Origin: Kitasatospora viridis
Lineage (GTDB): Bacteria; Actinomycetota; Actinomycetes; Streptomycetales; Streptomycetaceae
DNA length: 64,000 bases
Reading direction: 5' to 3'
NCBI RefSeq assembly: GCF_007829815.1
Contig: NZ_VIWT01000001.1
Location: forward strand, 5,791,001-5,855,000
Below the pieces are notes generated by a model that was not told the DNA's origin, searched no databases, and was given only the letters and a program-made list of their open reading frames with translations. The position numbers and the translations under genes are program-made. Of this stretch, positions 1-9,310 are shown one piece after another. Each line of letters begins with the position of its first letter. Within the stretch, counting starts at the first letter, position 1.

Positions 1-1228
1 GCAGGGTGTGCTCGGGTTCGAGGGCGAGGCCGGAGCGGGTGACCAGTGGGGCCAGGCTCAGCCCCTGCACCACCAGGGTGAAGACGACGACGGCGGTGGT
101 GAGCACCAGGACCAGCGGCCGGCCGGGCAGGGCGGCGCCGTCGGCGGCGGTCAGCGGGATGGACAGGGCGGCGGCCAGCGGCATCACGCCCCGGGTGCCG
201 GCCCAGCTGACCACGCCGGCTATCCGCCAGGAGGGCCGCCCGCCGCTGGGGCGCAGCGCGGTGGACAGCGGCAGCATCCAGAGCACCCGCAGGGCGACCA
301 GGGCCGCCGCCACGACCAGTGCCTGGAGCGGCCAGAGGCCGGTGCCGGCGGGCAACTCGCGGACCATGGTGGGCAGTTCCAGGCCGACCAGGCTGAACAC
401 CACGCTCTCCAGCAGGAAGATCACCACGGCCTGGACGGCGTGCAGCTGGAGCCGGATCCGGGCGTCGGTGAGCCGGTGGCCGGAGCGGCCGAGCAGCACC
501 CCGGCGACCACCACGGCGGTCACGCCCGAGGTGTGCGCGCCCTCCGCCAGCACGTACGCGCCGTACGGGGTGACCAGGGCGATCACGGTCTCCAGCACCG
601 GGTCGGTGGTGCGCCGGCGGATCTGGGTGACGACCGCGGCCACCGCCGCGCCGATCAGGCTGCCGCCGCCGGCCAGCAGCAGGAACTCGCCGACCGCGCC
701 GCCCCAGCTGAACGCGGAGGAGGCCACCGCGACGGTGACCGCGACCCGGAAGAGCACCAGCGAGGTGGCGTCGTTGAACAGGCTCTCGGCCTGCACCAGC
801 ACCTGCACCCGGCCGGGCAGCGCGAGCCGGCGGCCGAGCGCGCTGACCGCGACCGGGTCGGTGGAGGCGAGCACCGCGCCGAGCACGAAGGCGGTCGGCA
901 GCGGCAGCGGGGTGAGCCAGGCGGCCAGCCCGGCCACGGCGGCCGCCGAGGCCAGCACCAGGCCGAGCGCGAGCCCGGTGACGGGGCGCCAGACGGTGCG
1001 CAGGTCGCGCAGCGAGAGCTCCTCGGCGGAGGCGTGCAGCAGCGGCGGCAGCACCACCAGGCCGATGGTCTCGGGCGCGATGTGCAGTGCGGGGGTGCCG
1101 GGCACCAGCGCGACGGCGAGGCCGGCCAGCACGAGCAGGGAGGGGGCGGGGATCCGCCATCGCCGGGCGCCGGTCGCCACACTCGTCGCCAGCACCACCA
1201 GGAGCAGGACAGTTCCGACCGCGCGCAT
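1..1228 (-). CDS. Na+/H+ antiporter, CPA1 family (partial, runs off left edge)
   Basis: This inner-membrane cation/proton exchanger is read from an ATG at 1228 toward the window start, so its C-terminus is missing; about 409 codons are visible. The translation is almost wholly hydrophobic, with roughly ten or more membrane segments. It contains the CPA1 core signatures TDPVAVSAL and ESLFNDATSLVLF, the ion-binding and half-helix region of NhaP/NHE-type transporters. The role is inferred to be Na+ or K+ for H+ exchange in pH and salt homeostasis. The gene stands alone, divergent from lysA across a 255-bp gap. Ion specificity cannot be read from sequence. Confidence 0.9.
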   Translation of the reverse strand, partial: MRAVGTVLLLVVLATSVATGARRWRIPAPSLLVLAGLAVALVPGTPALHIAPETIGLVVLPPLLHASAEELSLRDLRTVWRPVTGLALGLVLASAAAVAGLAAWLTPLPLPTAFVLGAVLASTDPVAVSALGRRLALPGRVQVLVQAESLFNDATSLVLFRVAVTVAVASSAFSWGGAVGEFLLLAGGGSLIGAAVAAVVTQIRRRTTDPVLETVIALVTPYGAYVLAEGAHTSGVTAVVVAGVLLGRSGHRLTDARIRLQLHAVQAVVIFLLESVVFSLVGLELPTMVRELPAGTGLWPLQALVVAAALVALRVLWMLPLSTALRPSGGRPSWRIAGVVSWAGTRGVMPLAAALSIPLTAADGAALPGRPLVLVLTTAVVVFTLVVQGLSLAPLVTRSGLALEPEHTL

Positions 1229-1483
1229 GGACCGAGACCTCGGGCTTCGTTCTCGGGGTCGCTGTCGGCGACCGCCGCAGTCCGTCCCCCGGCCGACCAG
1301 ACTTCCCGGCACACCAGGGTCGTATTTTAACAAGTTCTTACTGCGCCTCCGAGCCAATATCCGGCAAAGCGTCAACTCGACGTCAAAACCGCGGGCGTTC
1401 GCGTACGCCGTTCGTCAAAGCGGCTGCGCGGGCGGTGGGCCCGGCGCTGAACTGGGGACACGCACCAGTCAGAGGAGCAGCCG

Positions 1484-2860
1484 ATGACCACCGTCGCCAC
1501 CACCGGGCCGAGCGCCGCCGCCGCACCGACCGCCACCGCGTCGACCGCCGGGACGCCCACCGCCCCCGGCTCGCCCTGGCCGGCCTCCACCCGCACCCGG
1601 CCCGGCGGCGACCTCGCGGTCGGCGGGGTCGGCCTGGCGGAGGCCGCCGACCGGTTCGGCACCCCGCTCTACCTGCTCGACGAGCAGGAGCTGCGCGCCC
1701 GGGCGCGGGCCTACCGCGCCGCCCTGCCGCACGCCGAAGTGCACTACGCCGCCAAGGCCTTCCTGTGCAGCGCGGTGGCGAACTGGGTCGAGGAGGAGGG
1801 GCTCGGGCTGGACGTCTGCTCGGTCGGCGAGCTCCAACTGGCCGCCGCGGCCGGGTTCCCGCCGCAGCGGATGCTGCTGCACGGCAACGCCAAGAGCCCC
1901 GAGGAGCTGCGGCTGGCGCTGCGGCTGCGAGTCGGACGGATCGTCATCGACGGGCTGGCCGAGATCCCCCGGCTCGCCGCGCTGACCGTGGCGGACGAGC
2001 CGCAGCGGGTGCTGGTGCGGGTGCTGCCCGGTGTCGCGGCCGGACACCACGCGGCGGTGCGGACCGGGGTGGCCGGGCAGAAGTTCGGCTTCCCGATCGA
2101 GGGCGGCGACGCGGCCGAGGCGGTCCGCCGGGTGCTGGCCCAGCCCGGGCTGCGGCTGGCGGGGCTGCACTGCCACCTGGGCTCGCAGATCACCGATCCC
2201 GAGCCGTTCCTGGCCGCGATCGACCGGATCACCGCCCTGCTGGCCGGCATCCGGGACGAGCACGGGGTCGAGCTGCCGGAGCTGGACCTCGGCGGCGGCC
2301 ACGGCGTGGCCTACCTGCCCGGCGACCCCGAGTTGGACCTGGCGGAGTACGCCCGCCTGGTCACCGCCCGGTTGGCGGCCGCCTGTGCGGCGCACGGGCT
2401 GCGGGTGCCGCGGCTGCTGGTCGAGCCCGGGCGTGCGGTGGTCGGGCCGGCCGGGGTGGCGCTGTACCGGGTGCTGGCGGTCAAGCACGGGACGGACGGG
2501 CGGGTGTTCGCGGCGGTGGACGGCGGGATGAGCGACAACCCGCGCCCGGCGCTCTACGGCTCCCGGTACACGGCGCGCCTGGTCGGCCGCGCCTCGCACG
2601 CGGAGCCGGTGCCGATCGACGTGGTCGGCCGCCACTGCGAGGCGGGCGACGTGCTGGTGCCCGGCGCCCACCTCCCCGCCGACCTGCGCCCCGGCGACCT
2701 GCTCGCCGTTCCGGTGGCCGGCGCCTACCAGCTCTCGATGGCCTCCACCTACAACCTGGTCGGCCGGCCCGCGCTGATCGCGGTGCGCGACGGCCGGGCC
2801 CGCCAACTGCTGCGCCGCGAAACGGTGGAGGACTTCCTGCGCCGCGAAGTCGGCCGCTGA
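1484..2860 (+). CDS. lysA: Diaminopimelate decarboxylase (LysA-like)
   Basis: This fold-type III PLP enzyme of 458 aa should convert meso-diaminopimelate to L-lysine in the cytoplasm. The PLP lysine is K91 in HYAAKAF. Further family signatures are HCHLGSQITDPEPF (about 229-242), the glycine loop LDLGGGHG (about 268-274) and CEAGD (385-389), which corresponds to the family motif CESGD with its substrate-contacting Cys. The first 40 residues are an Ala/Thr/Pro-rich tail outside the fold. The ATG is preceded by GAGGAG at a suitable distance. No argS, hom or thrC lies beside it as at many actinobacterial lysA loci, so this may be a second paralogue. A related PLP decarboxylase acting on another diamino acid cannot be excluded. 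Confidence 0.88.
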   Translation: MTTVATTGPSAAAAPTATASTAGTPTAPGSPWPASTRTRPGGDLAVGGVGLAEAADRFGTPLYLLDEQELRARARAYRAALPHAEVHYAAKAFLCSAVANWVEEEGLGLDVCSVGELQLAAAAGFPPQRMLLHGNAKSPEELRLALRLRVGRIVIDGLAEIPRLAALTVADEPQRVLVRVLPGVAAGHHAAVRTGVAGQKFGFPIEGGDAAEAVRRVLAQPGLRLAGLHCHLGSQITDPEPFLAAIDRITALLAGIRDEHGVELPELDLGGGHGVAYLPGDPELDLAEYARLVTARLAAACAAHGLRVPRLLVEPGRAVVGPAGVALYRVLAVKHGTDGRVFAAVDGGMSDNPRPALYGSRYTARLVGRASHAEPVPIDVVGRHCEAGDVLVPGAHLPADLRPGDLLAVPVAGAYQLSMASTYNLVGRPALIAVRDGRARQLLRRETVEDFLRREVGR

Positions 2861-2916
2861 GAAACAGTCTGACGGTCAATCAGAAAAGGCCCGCTGACAG
2901 GCATCCCGACGATCCG

Positions 2917-3807
2917 TCAGAACCGCTCGGGCCGACCGCCGACCACCTCGACCGCCCGGGCGCCGGCCAGGCACCCGGCCGCCAGCGCCCGCTGCTGGTC
3001 GGCGCCCGCGAGCAGCGCGGTCAGGTAGCCGCCGGCGAAGGCGTCGCCCGCGCCGGTGCTGTCCACCGCCCGGGCCGCCGTGCCGGGTGCCCGGGCGATC
3101 ACCGCGCCGTCCCGGGCGGCGACCGCGCCGTCCGGGCCGAGCTTGACCACGGCCGTGCCGACCCGGTGGCTGAGCGCCCGCGCCGCCGCCTCCGGGTCCT
3201 GCTCGCCGCTGAGCAGCCGGGCCTCGGCCAGGTTGGGCAGCAGCAGGTCGACGTCGGCCGCGGTGGCCCAGAAGGACGCCGTCCCGAGCTCGGTCAGGAA
3301 GCCGGTGGAGGCCGGATCCACGCAGACCGGCACCCCGGCCGCCCGTGCCTCGTGGATCGCGAGGCGGGCCAACTCCCGTCCGGCGGGCGGGAAGAACAGG
3401 TAGCCGGAGAGGTGCAGCAGGCCGGCCCCGGCGAGCAGTCCGGGCAGCCAGTCGGCGGTGCAGAGCGCGGCGGCGGCCCCGCCGTCGGTGACGAAGCTGC
3501 GCTCGGCGGCGGAGTCCACCAGGGCGATCACCACGCCGGTGGAGAGCCGCTGGTCCACCACCAGGTGGGCCGAGACCCCGGCGGCGGTCAGCGCCGAGCG
3601 GTGCCAGTCGGCCGAGTCGGCGCCCACCCGGGCCAGTAGCCGCACCTCCCGGCAGCCCGAACTGACTGCCCAGGCAGCGGTGTTGCCGGCCGATCCGCCG
3701 GGCTGCACGGAGATCCGGGCGGCAGTGTCGGTCTGCGCGGCGAGCGGGGCGCGGTGGCGGGCCACGATGTCGGTGACCACGTCGCCGATCACCAGCAGCG
3801 GCTTCAC
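2917..3807 (-). CDS. psuK: PfkB-family sugar kinase, probable pseudouridine kinase
   Basis: This ribokinase-fold enzyme of 296 aa probably phosphorylates pseudouridine to pseudouridine 5'-phosphate. PfkB signatures are GGSAGNTAAW near the N-terminus and DSTGAGDAFAGGYL near the C-terminus; the Asp of GAGD is the catalytic base. The GTG start overlaps the psuG stop as GTGA, a 4-bp translational coupling. Specificity is inferred from pairing with the glycosidase, because PfkB kinases are hard to separate by sequence alone. The gene converges with lysA across 56 bp; no strong hairpin is seen there, only the distant arms CTGACGG and CCGTCAG. Confidence 0.85.
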   Translation of the reverse strand: MKPLLVIGDVVTDIVARHRAPLAAQTDTAARISVQPGGSAGNTAAWAVSSGCREVRLLARVGADSADWHRSALTAAGVSAHLVVDQRLSTGVVIALVDSAAERSFVTDGGAAAALCTADWLPGLLAGAGLLHLSGYLFFPPAGRELARLAIHEARAAGVPVCVDPASTGFLTELGTASFWATAADVDLLLPNLAEARLLSGEQDPEAAARALSHRVGTAVVKLGPDGAVAARDGAVIARAPGTAARAVDSTGAGDAFAGGYLTALLAGADQQRALAAGCLAGARAVEVVGGRPERF

Positions 3808-4769
3808 CCGGCGGTCCGCAGGGGGGCGGTCCGGTCGGTGGCGGCCCAGGCGGTGGCGATCCGGGCGCCGAGCCGCACGTTGCCGCGCACCGCCGCCAGG
3901 TTGGCCTCCAGCGAGGCGCTGCCGGTGTGGCCGACCAGGTGGGCGAGCAGGAACGGGGTGACGGCCTGGCCGGTGATCCCCTTCAGCTCGGCGGCGGCCA
4001 GGCCGTCGGCCACCACCTGGTCGTGCAGCGCGGGGTCCAACTGCTGTGCGGGCGGCACCGGGTTGGCCACCACCAGGGCGCCCGGCGGGCCGTCCAGCGC
4101 GTCCTGCGCCCGCATCGCGGCGACCACCGTGTGCGGGTCGTCGACCCGCCAGCCGAGCGGGTGGCCGGAGGAGGTCAGGTAGAAGCCGGGGAACTCGTCG
4201 GTGCGGTAGCCGGCCACCGCGATGCCCAGGGTCTCCATCCGCTCCAGGGTGGCGGGCACGTCGAGGATGGACTTGACGCCGGCGCAGACCACGGTGATCC
4301 GGGTGCGGGCGAGCAGCGGCAGGTCGGCGGACTCGTCCTGGCTGGTCACCCAGTCCCGGTGCACCCCGCCGAGCCCGCCGGTGGCGAAGACCCGAAGTCC
4401 GGCCCGGGCGGCCAGGAAGGCGGTGGCGGAGACGGTGGTCGCGCCGCTCGCCCCGGTGGCCACGGCGAGCGGGAGGTCGCGCTGGGCGAGCTTGCGCAGT
4501 CCGTCCTGGTTCGCGATCCGGTCGAGCCCGGCCCGGTCCAGGCCGATCCGCGGCTGCCCGTCCAGGACGGCGACGGTCGCGGGCACGGCGCCGTGTTCGC
4601 GGGCCAGTTCCTCCAGTTCGAGCGCGACGGCGAGGTTGCGCGGCCGCGGCAGGCCGTGCGCGATGATCGTGGACTCCAGGGCGAGCACCGGGCGGCCGTC
4701 GTCGAGGGCGGCCCGGACCTCGGGGGAGTACCGGACCGCTGGGGAGCACCGGAAGGACTGTTGCGTCAT
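3804..4769 (-). CDS. psuG: Pseudouridine-5'-phosphate glycosidase
   Basis: The enzyme reversibly cleaves the C-C glycosidic bond of pseudouridine 5'-phosphate to uracil and ribose 5-phosphate, salvaging modified nucleosides from RNA turnover. At 321 aa it has the normal family length. Diagnostic stretches are ALESTIIAHGLPRPRN (about 31-46), YRTDEFPGFYLTSSG and GALVVANPVP. It is the first gene of a two-gene operon with the downstream kinase. The ATG at 4769 has only a weak ribosome-binding site, so a slightly different start is possible. It is divergent from the secreted-protein gene at 5100; the shared 330-bp region holds a strong palindrome cluster. Confidence 0.93.
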   Translation of the reverse strand: MTQQSFRCSPAVRYSPEVRAALDDGRPVLALESTIIAHGLPRPRNLAVALELEELAREHGAVPATVAVLDGQPRIGLDRAGLDRIANQDGLRKLAQRDLPLAVATGASGATTVSATAFLAARAGLRVFATGGLGGVHRDWVTSQDESADLPLLARTRITVVCAGVKSILDVPATLERMETLGIAVAGYRTDEFPGFYLTSSGHPLGWRVDDPHTVVAAMRAQDALDGPPGALVVANPVPPAQQLDPALHDQVVADGLAAAELKGITGQAVTPFLLAHLVGHTGSASLEANLAAVRGNVRLGARIATAWAATDRTAPLRTAG

Positions 4770-5099
4770 CTGGGATATCTGGCGTCCGGACAGCCCCGGT
4801 AAACCTGCGGTAGCGGGTCATTGACGGACCGTTCCGCTCTGATTCGCTCAAGATCGACCAAGAATTCTGTTGGAAGTCGATTACTTGCGTCGAGTCTTGT
4901 CGGTCTACCGACAGTGCAATATCGTATGGCACTGTCGCCGCGACCCGGCGACGCGTGCAGTTCCCCCACGCAGTGCCTCGTCGACGGCACCACCTCCCCG
5001 TGCTGCCCTCGTGTCCCCCCACCGCATTCCCGTCGCCCGCCCGAGCCGCCCCATGCGCCCGGACGCGGGTGATCAACGACCCCAGAAGGAATGTGACAC
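4770..5099. other. Divergent intergenic region between psuG and the secreted Ig-like protein
   Basis: No coding sequence is supported here. It is less GC-rich than its surroundings around 4840-4930. It contains the overlapping inverted repeats at 4898-4937, described separately, and a purine-rich AGAAGGA at about 5084-5090 that serves as ribosome-binding site for the GTG at 5100. Promoters for both directions should lie here, but no convincing -35/-10 pair can be assigned. Confidence 0.6.
4898..4937. promoter_or_regulatory. Overlapping palindromes with TGTCG half-sites (putative operator)
   Basis: Two inverted repeats overlap. TGTCGGTCTACCGACA (4898-4913) has perfect 7-bp arms around a 2-bp centre. 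A longer 29-bp repeat (4909-4937) has arms CGACAGTGC and GCACTGTCG plus inner ATA/TAT, with one mismatch and a 3-bp centre. The half-site TGTCG therefore occurs three times (4898, 4909 inverted, 4933). The position between divergent genes and the lack of a T-run favour a repressor or activator site over a terminator. Confidence 0.5.
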
Positions 5100-7112
5100 G
5101 TGCTCAGAAATCGAGCCCGCCTGCTGCGGCGCAGCAGGCGAACGCTCATGGTCGGCCTGACGGCCGCCATGGCAGTGACCGGCCTCGCCTTCAGCCCGCT
5201 GTCGGCGATCGCCGACCCGCACCCCGCGCTCCACGCGACCGCGCAGGCGAACGCCGAACCGGGCACCCCCGTCAGCACCCCCGCCTCGGGCGGCCCGCAC
5301 AAGGCGTACGCCTTCAAGCCGGGCGCGGCGAAGGCCGGTCCGGCCGCCGCCAAGGCCTCCACCAAGACCGGCGGCAAGGTCACCCCGCAGCTGGCCGACG
5401 GCGCCGACCCGGGCAACGGCAACGACGGTGACGGCTACGTCGCCAACGAGTACGACGCGCCGATGACCTACAAGGGCGGCGAGGACTCGGCCGGTGTGAT
5501 GACCGGTCCGCCGAAGGTCTACCTGGTGCTGTGGGGGTCCCAGTGGGGCACCCAGAGCACCAACTCCAGCGGTGACCTGGTCGCTTCGGGCGACCCGGAC
5601 GGCGCGGCCCCGTACCAGCAGGACTTCTTCAAGGGCCTGGGCTCCTCCGGCGACGGCTGGAGCGCGGTGCTGACCCAGTACTGCGAGGGCATCCAGGCCG
5701 GCAGCATGCAGTGCCCGGCGAACGCCGCGCACATCCAGTACCCGCAGGCCGGCAGCGTGCTGGCCGGCGTCTGGCTGGACAACAGCGCCGCCGCCCCGGC
5801 GGCGGCCACCGAGCCGCAGCTCGGTGCCGAGGCGGCGGCCGCGGCGCAGCACTTCGGCAACACCACCGAGGCGCAGAACCGCAACGTGCAGTACGTGATC
5901 GACTCCGCCCAGGGAGCCGACCCGGACAAGTGGAAGGAGATCGGCTACTGCGCCTGGCACGACTTCGAGCGCACCTCGTTCGGTTCGATCTCCTACACCA
6001 ACATGCCCTACCAGCCCGACGTGGCCGGCTGCGGCGCCAACTGGTTCGGTGAGAACACCCCGCGCGGTCTGCTGGACGGCTACGGCATCATCGGCGGCCA
6101 CGAGTACGCCGAGACGCTGACCGACCCGAACACCCCGGGCGGCTGGACCGACGTCACCGGCCAGGAGGTCGCGGACAAGTGCGCCTGGATCCCCAAGGGT
6201 TCCAACGGCGGCCTGTTCTTCGAGAACCTCTCCACCGGCTCCTTCCCGCTGCAGACCCTGTGGTCCAACACCGACCACCTCTGCCAGTCCTCGGACCCGA
6301 TCGTCACCGGCCCCACCCTCACCCTGAGCGTGATGTGCGACCGCACCGACACCCCCGGCCAGCCGGTGGACATCGGCGCGGCGGCGGCTGACAGCTCCGG
6401 TGCCGCGGTCAGCTACAGCGCGACCGGCCTGCCGAGCGGCCTGAGCATCAACTCCGGCACCGGCGTCATCTCCGGCACCAGCTCGGGCACCAACGGCTGG
6501 CAGCGGATCACCGTGAACGCCACCGACGCGGGCGGACGAACGGCCAGCACCGGGTTCTGGGAGAACGTCACCGGCGGTGCCGGCGGCTGCAACAGCGGCC
6601 CCGAGCAGCTGATCGACCCGGGCTTCGAGAACGGCTCGGCCGACGTCGACCACACCGTGATGACCGACGCCTGGGGCCCCTCCGGCTACAACATCATCAC
6701 CCCGTCGAGCCTGCACGCCGCCCACTCCGGGCAGTGGTACGCCTGGCTCGGCCAGTCCGGCAGCGCGGCCGACGACTCGATCAACACCTCGCTGAACACC
6801 TACCCGGGCTACCGCAGCGCCAACTTCTCGTTCTGGCTGGACACCGAGTCCACCAACACCTCGGGGAGCAACCCGGACACCCTGCAGCTGATCGCGTACT
6901 CGCAGTACGACGGCCACGAGCTCGGTGTGGTGAAGAGCTGGAGCAGCCAGGGCGCCCAGGCCGGCTACCAGCAGCAGTCGGTCGACCTGACCCCCTTCAT
7001 CCAGCAGGTCGGCTGGGGCACCACGATCAGCCTGAAGCTGGTCTCGCACGAGACCTCCGCCACCCCCGGCACCGCCTTCCTGATCGACGACGCCTCGGCG
7101 CACGAGAACTGA
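5100..7112 (+). CDS. Secreted protein with HEYAE motif and putative Ig-like domain
   Basis: This 670-aa exported protein has an N-terminal RRSRR basic patch and a hydrophobic core, with likely cleavage after SAIA (about residue 38). Residues about 130-400 form a cysteine-containing domain with GGHEYAETLTDP, then GGWTD and DKCAWI. That arrangement recalls the conserved HE-L/Y-AE block of EXORDIUM/PHI-1-type secreted proteins; any metal-binding role is inference. Residues about 410-500 resemble a putative Ig (He_PIG) domain (SYSATGLPSGLSI, GVISGT). The C-terminal 170 residues look like a beta-sandwich. It starts at GTG with AGAAGGA upstream. The alpha-galactosidase follows 87 bp downstream, behind a GC hairpin, so the two may share a secretome role. 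Confidence 0.75.
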   Translation: MLRNRARLLRRSRRTLMVGLTAAMAVTGLAFSPLSAIADPHPALHATAQANAEPGTPVSTPASGGPHKAYAFKPGAAKAGPAAAKASTKTGGKVTPQLADGADPGNGNDGDGYVANEYDAPMTYKGGEDSAGVMTGPPKVYLVLWGSQWGTQSTNSSGDLVASGDPDGAAPYQQDFFKGLGSSGDGWSAVLTQYCEGIQAGSMQCPANAAHIQYPQAGSVLAGVWLDNSAAAPAAATEPQLGAEAAAAAQHFGNTTEAQNRNVQYVIDSAQGADPDKWKEIGYCAWHDFERTSFGSISYTNMPYQPDVAGCGANWFGENTPRGLLDGYGIIGGHEYAETLTDPNTPGGWTDVTGQEVADKCAWIPKGSNGGLFFENLSTGSFPLQTLWSNTDHLCQSSDPIVTGPTLTLSVMCDRTDTPGQPVDIGAAAADSSGAAVSYSATGLPSGLSINSGTGVISGTSSGTNGWQRITVNATDAGGRTASTGFWENVTGGAGGCNSGPEQLIDPGFENGSADVDHTVMTDAWGPSGYNIITPSSLHAAHSGQWYAWLGQSGSAADDSINTSLNTYPGYRSANFSFWLDTESTNTSGSNPDTLQLIAYSQYDGHELGVVKSWSSQGAQAGYQQQSVDLTPFIQQVGWGTTISLKLVSHETSATPGTAFLIDDASAHEN

Positions 7113-7128
7113 TCCACCCCGCACCACT

Positions 7129-7161
7129 CCCGGCCGGGTCCACGCGACGGGCCCGGCCGGG
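7129..7161 (+). terminator. GC hairpin between secreted protein and alpha-galactosidase genes
   Basis: CCCGGCCGGG occurs at 7129-7138 and again at 7152-7161. Because the sequence is self-complementary, the two copies can form a 10-bp stem, followed by a pyrimidine-rich CTCTCTCCT tail. It could terminate the upstream transcript or attenuate readthrough into the next gene. Confidence 0.5.
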
Positions 7162-7199
7162 CTCTCTCCTCCCCCCACCACTCCATCTGGAGCCCCCAC

Positions 7200-9284
7200 A
7201 TGCGCGTTTCCCCGAACCGCGTGGTCGGAGCGCTGGCCACCCTGGTCCTCGCCGCCTCCGGCCTCGGCGCCGTCTCGCTCGGCGCCGCCACCCCCGCCCT
7301 GGCCCTGGGCAACGGCAACGCCCTGACCCCGCCCATGGGTTGGAACTCCTGGAACTCGCTCGGCACCCAGGTCAACGAGCAGCAGGTCCAGCAGACCATC
7401 GACTTCATGTCGGCCAACGGCCTGGCGCAGGCCGGCTACAACACGGTGACCATCGACGACGGCTGGTCGCTGGGCTACCGCAGCAACCAGAGCGCGCCGT
7501 TCGCGAAGAACTCCGACAACGGCATGCAGCTGTACGACAACAACGGCAACCCGGTCTCCGGCAGCGACGGCACGGGCAACGACCCGACCTCCGGCCACCT
7601 GGCGCCGGACCCGCGCAACTTCCCCTCGCAGACCGTCAACGGCCAGACCATGAACGGCATCCAGTACCTGGCCTGGTACGCGCACAGCAAGGGCATGAAG
7701 TTCGGGCTGTACGCCACCGACACCTACACCACCTGTCAGGGCCACCCCGGCAGCCTGGGCCACGAGTCCACCGACGCCACCGACTTCGTCAACTGGGGCG
7801 TGGACTTCGTCAAGTACGACGACTGCCCGTACGGTCCGACCATCACCGGTCCCGACGGCTACGCCTACTACCCGCAGGGCGAGGGCAAGGAGCTCACCGA
7901 GTCCATCTACGCCCGCACCCAGACCTTCCAGCGCGCGCTGGACGCGGCCACCGCCGCGGCCGGCAAGCCGAAGGTCACCCTCAGCCTCTCCGCGCAGCCC
8001 GCGCACACCGGCATCCCGTACCTGGAGAACGCCAACGACCCGGCCCGCACCGACCCGTTGGTGGTCGCGGCCGGCACCCAGCCGCACCAGGCCCCCGGGT
8101 ACTCGCCGACCGGCGTGTGGTGCGGCCAGGTCGCCAACATGTGCCGGATCGGCGGTGACCGCGACAGCGACCTGAGCGGCGTGCTGTACGACCAGCAGCT
8201 GGGCACCGCGCTGAAGTACGCGAACACCGTGCAGCCCGGCGGCTGGCACGACATGGACATGCTGTTCACCGGCTGGCAGGACGTCAACGGCGTCTACGGC
8301 GTGACCGACACCAACACGGGCGACAAGCCGTTCACCGACGACGAGTCGCGCACCGAGATGTCGATCCTCTCGATGATGGCCGCGCCGCTGATCTCCGGAG
8401 CCGACCTGCGCACCGCCGCCCAGTCCCAGCACACCGCCAGCGGCTACACCTGGTCCACCGGCATCAACTCCTCGGCCCTGTCGATCATGAAGAACCCCGA
8501 CATGATCGCCATCGACCAGGACAGCCTGGGCAAGCCCGCCTCGCTGGTCGGCAACCCGCCCGCCACCTCCACCGCGCCGGTGATCCTCAAGCGCACCATG
8601 GCCAACGGCGACGTCGTCGTCGCGCTGGTCAACCAGGACCCGAACAACTGGGCCAACCCCAGCGTGGCGCTCAGCCAGCTCGGCCTGACCGCCGCCAGCT
8701 ACACCTACAAGGACGTCTGGAACGGCACCACCGCCACCACCACCGGCACCATCGGCGGGAACTGGATCCCGGCCCACGGCACCGCGCTCTACCGGATCAG
8801 CGCCGCCTCCGCGACCGGCACCACCCCGAAGATCGCGAGCATCGTCGGCGACGGCAACTACCACGCGATCAGCGCGGGCGGCACCGGCGGCCAGGCGCTG
8901 GAGGTGCAGGGCGGCAACTGCTACGCGAACTCCGGCAGCAACTCCGACATCAACGCCTACCAGAGCGGCAACGCGGCCCAGCAGTGGCTCTTCACGCCGA
9001 ACAACGACGGCACCGTGACGATCAGCGACAACTGCTACACCGCCACCCAGAGCCACACCGTGCTCGCCGCCGGCGGCGGGGTCGGCACCGCGTACCTGCT
9101 CCCGCCGACCGCCAACAACCCGTGGCAGGAGTGGAAGGTGATCCAGGGCGCCACCGGCATCACCATCACCAACGTCGGCAACGGCCTGACGCTGGACGTC
9201 TCCGGCACCGCCGCCGGCTCCAACGGCGTGACCAACCCGGCCAACTCCTCGGCGGCCGGCCAGAGCTGGACCGTGCTCTCCTGA
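7200..9284 (+). CDS. Secreted alpha-galactosidase, GH27, with ricin-type lectin domain
   Basis: This exported glycoside hydrolase of 694 aa releases alpha-linked galactose from oligo- or polysaccharides. The signal peptide spans about residues 1-36 (ends PALA). The catalytic (beta/alpha)8 domain starts at LTPPMGWNSWNS and contains TIDDGWS, the nucleophile motif VDFVKYDDC and RIGGDRDSD, which probably carries the acid/base Asp. A beta-sandwich follows. The last ~130 residues look like a ricin-type beta-trefoil with AAQQWLF and GQSWTV (QxW repeats), a carbohydrate-binding module. It converges with the condensation-domain gene, separated only by a terminator. Substrate beyond alpha-galactosides is not predictable. 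Confidence 0.92.
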   Translation: MRVSPNRVVGALATLVLAASGLGAVSLGAATPALALGNGNALTPPMGWNSWNSLGTQVNEQQVQQTIDFMSANGLAQAGYNTVTIDDGWSLGYRSNQSAPFAKNSDNGMQLYDNNGNPVSGSDGTGNDPTSGHLAPDPRNFPSQTVNGQTMNGIQYLAWYAHSKGMKFGLYATDTYTTCQGHPGSLGHESTDATDFVNWGVDFVKYDDCPYGPTITGPDGYAYYPQGEGKELTESIYARTQTFQRALDAATAAAGKPKVTLSLSAQPAHTGIPYLENANDPARTDPLVVAAGTQPHQAPGYSPTGVWCGQVANMCRIGGDRDSDLSGVLYDQQLGTALKYANTVQPGGWHDMDMLFTGWQDVNGVYGVTDTNTGDKPFTDDESRTEMSILSMMAAPLISGADLRTAAQSQHTASGYTWSTGINSSALSIMKNPDMIAIDQDSLGKPASLVGNPPATSTAPVILKRTMANGDVVVALVNQDPNNWANPSVALSQLGLTAASYTYKDVWNGTTATTTGTIGGNWIPAHGTALYRISAASATGTTPKIASIVGDGNYHAISAGGTGGQALEVQGGNCYANSGSNSDINAYQSGNAAQQWLFTPNNDGTVTISDNCYTATQSHTVLAAGGGVGTAYLLPPTANNPWQEWKVIQGATGITITNVGNGLTLDVSGTAAGSNGVTNPANSSAAGQSWTVLS

Positions 9285-9310
9285 CCACCACCTGACGATC
9301 CGTCACAACC

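Noticed and set aside
5073..9056. A 1327-codon minus-strand open frame opposite the secreted protein and alpha-galactosidase genes
   Set aside because: It is Val/Gly/Arg-rich low-complexity sequence created by GC bias opposite two well-supported genes; it has no domain pattern. Similar antisense frames elsewhere were dropped for the same reason.
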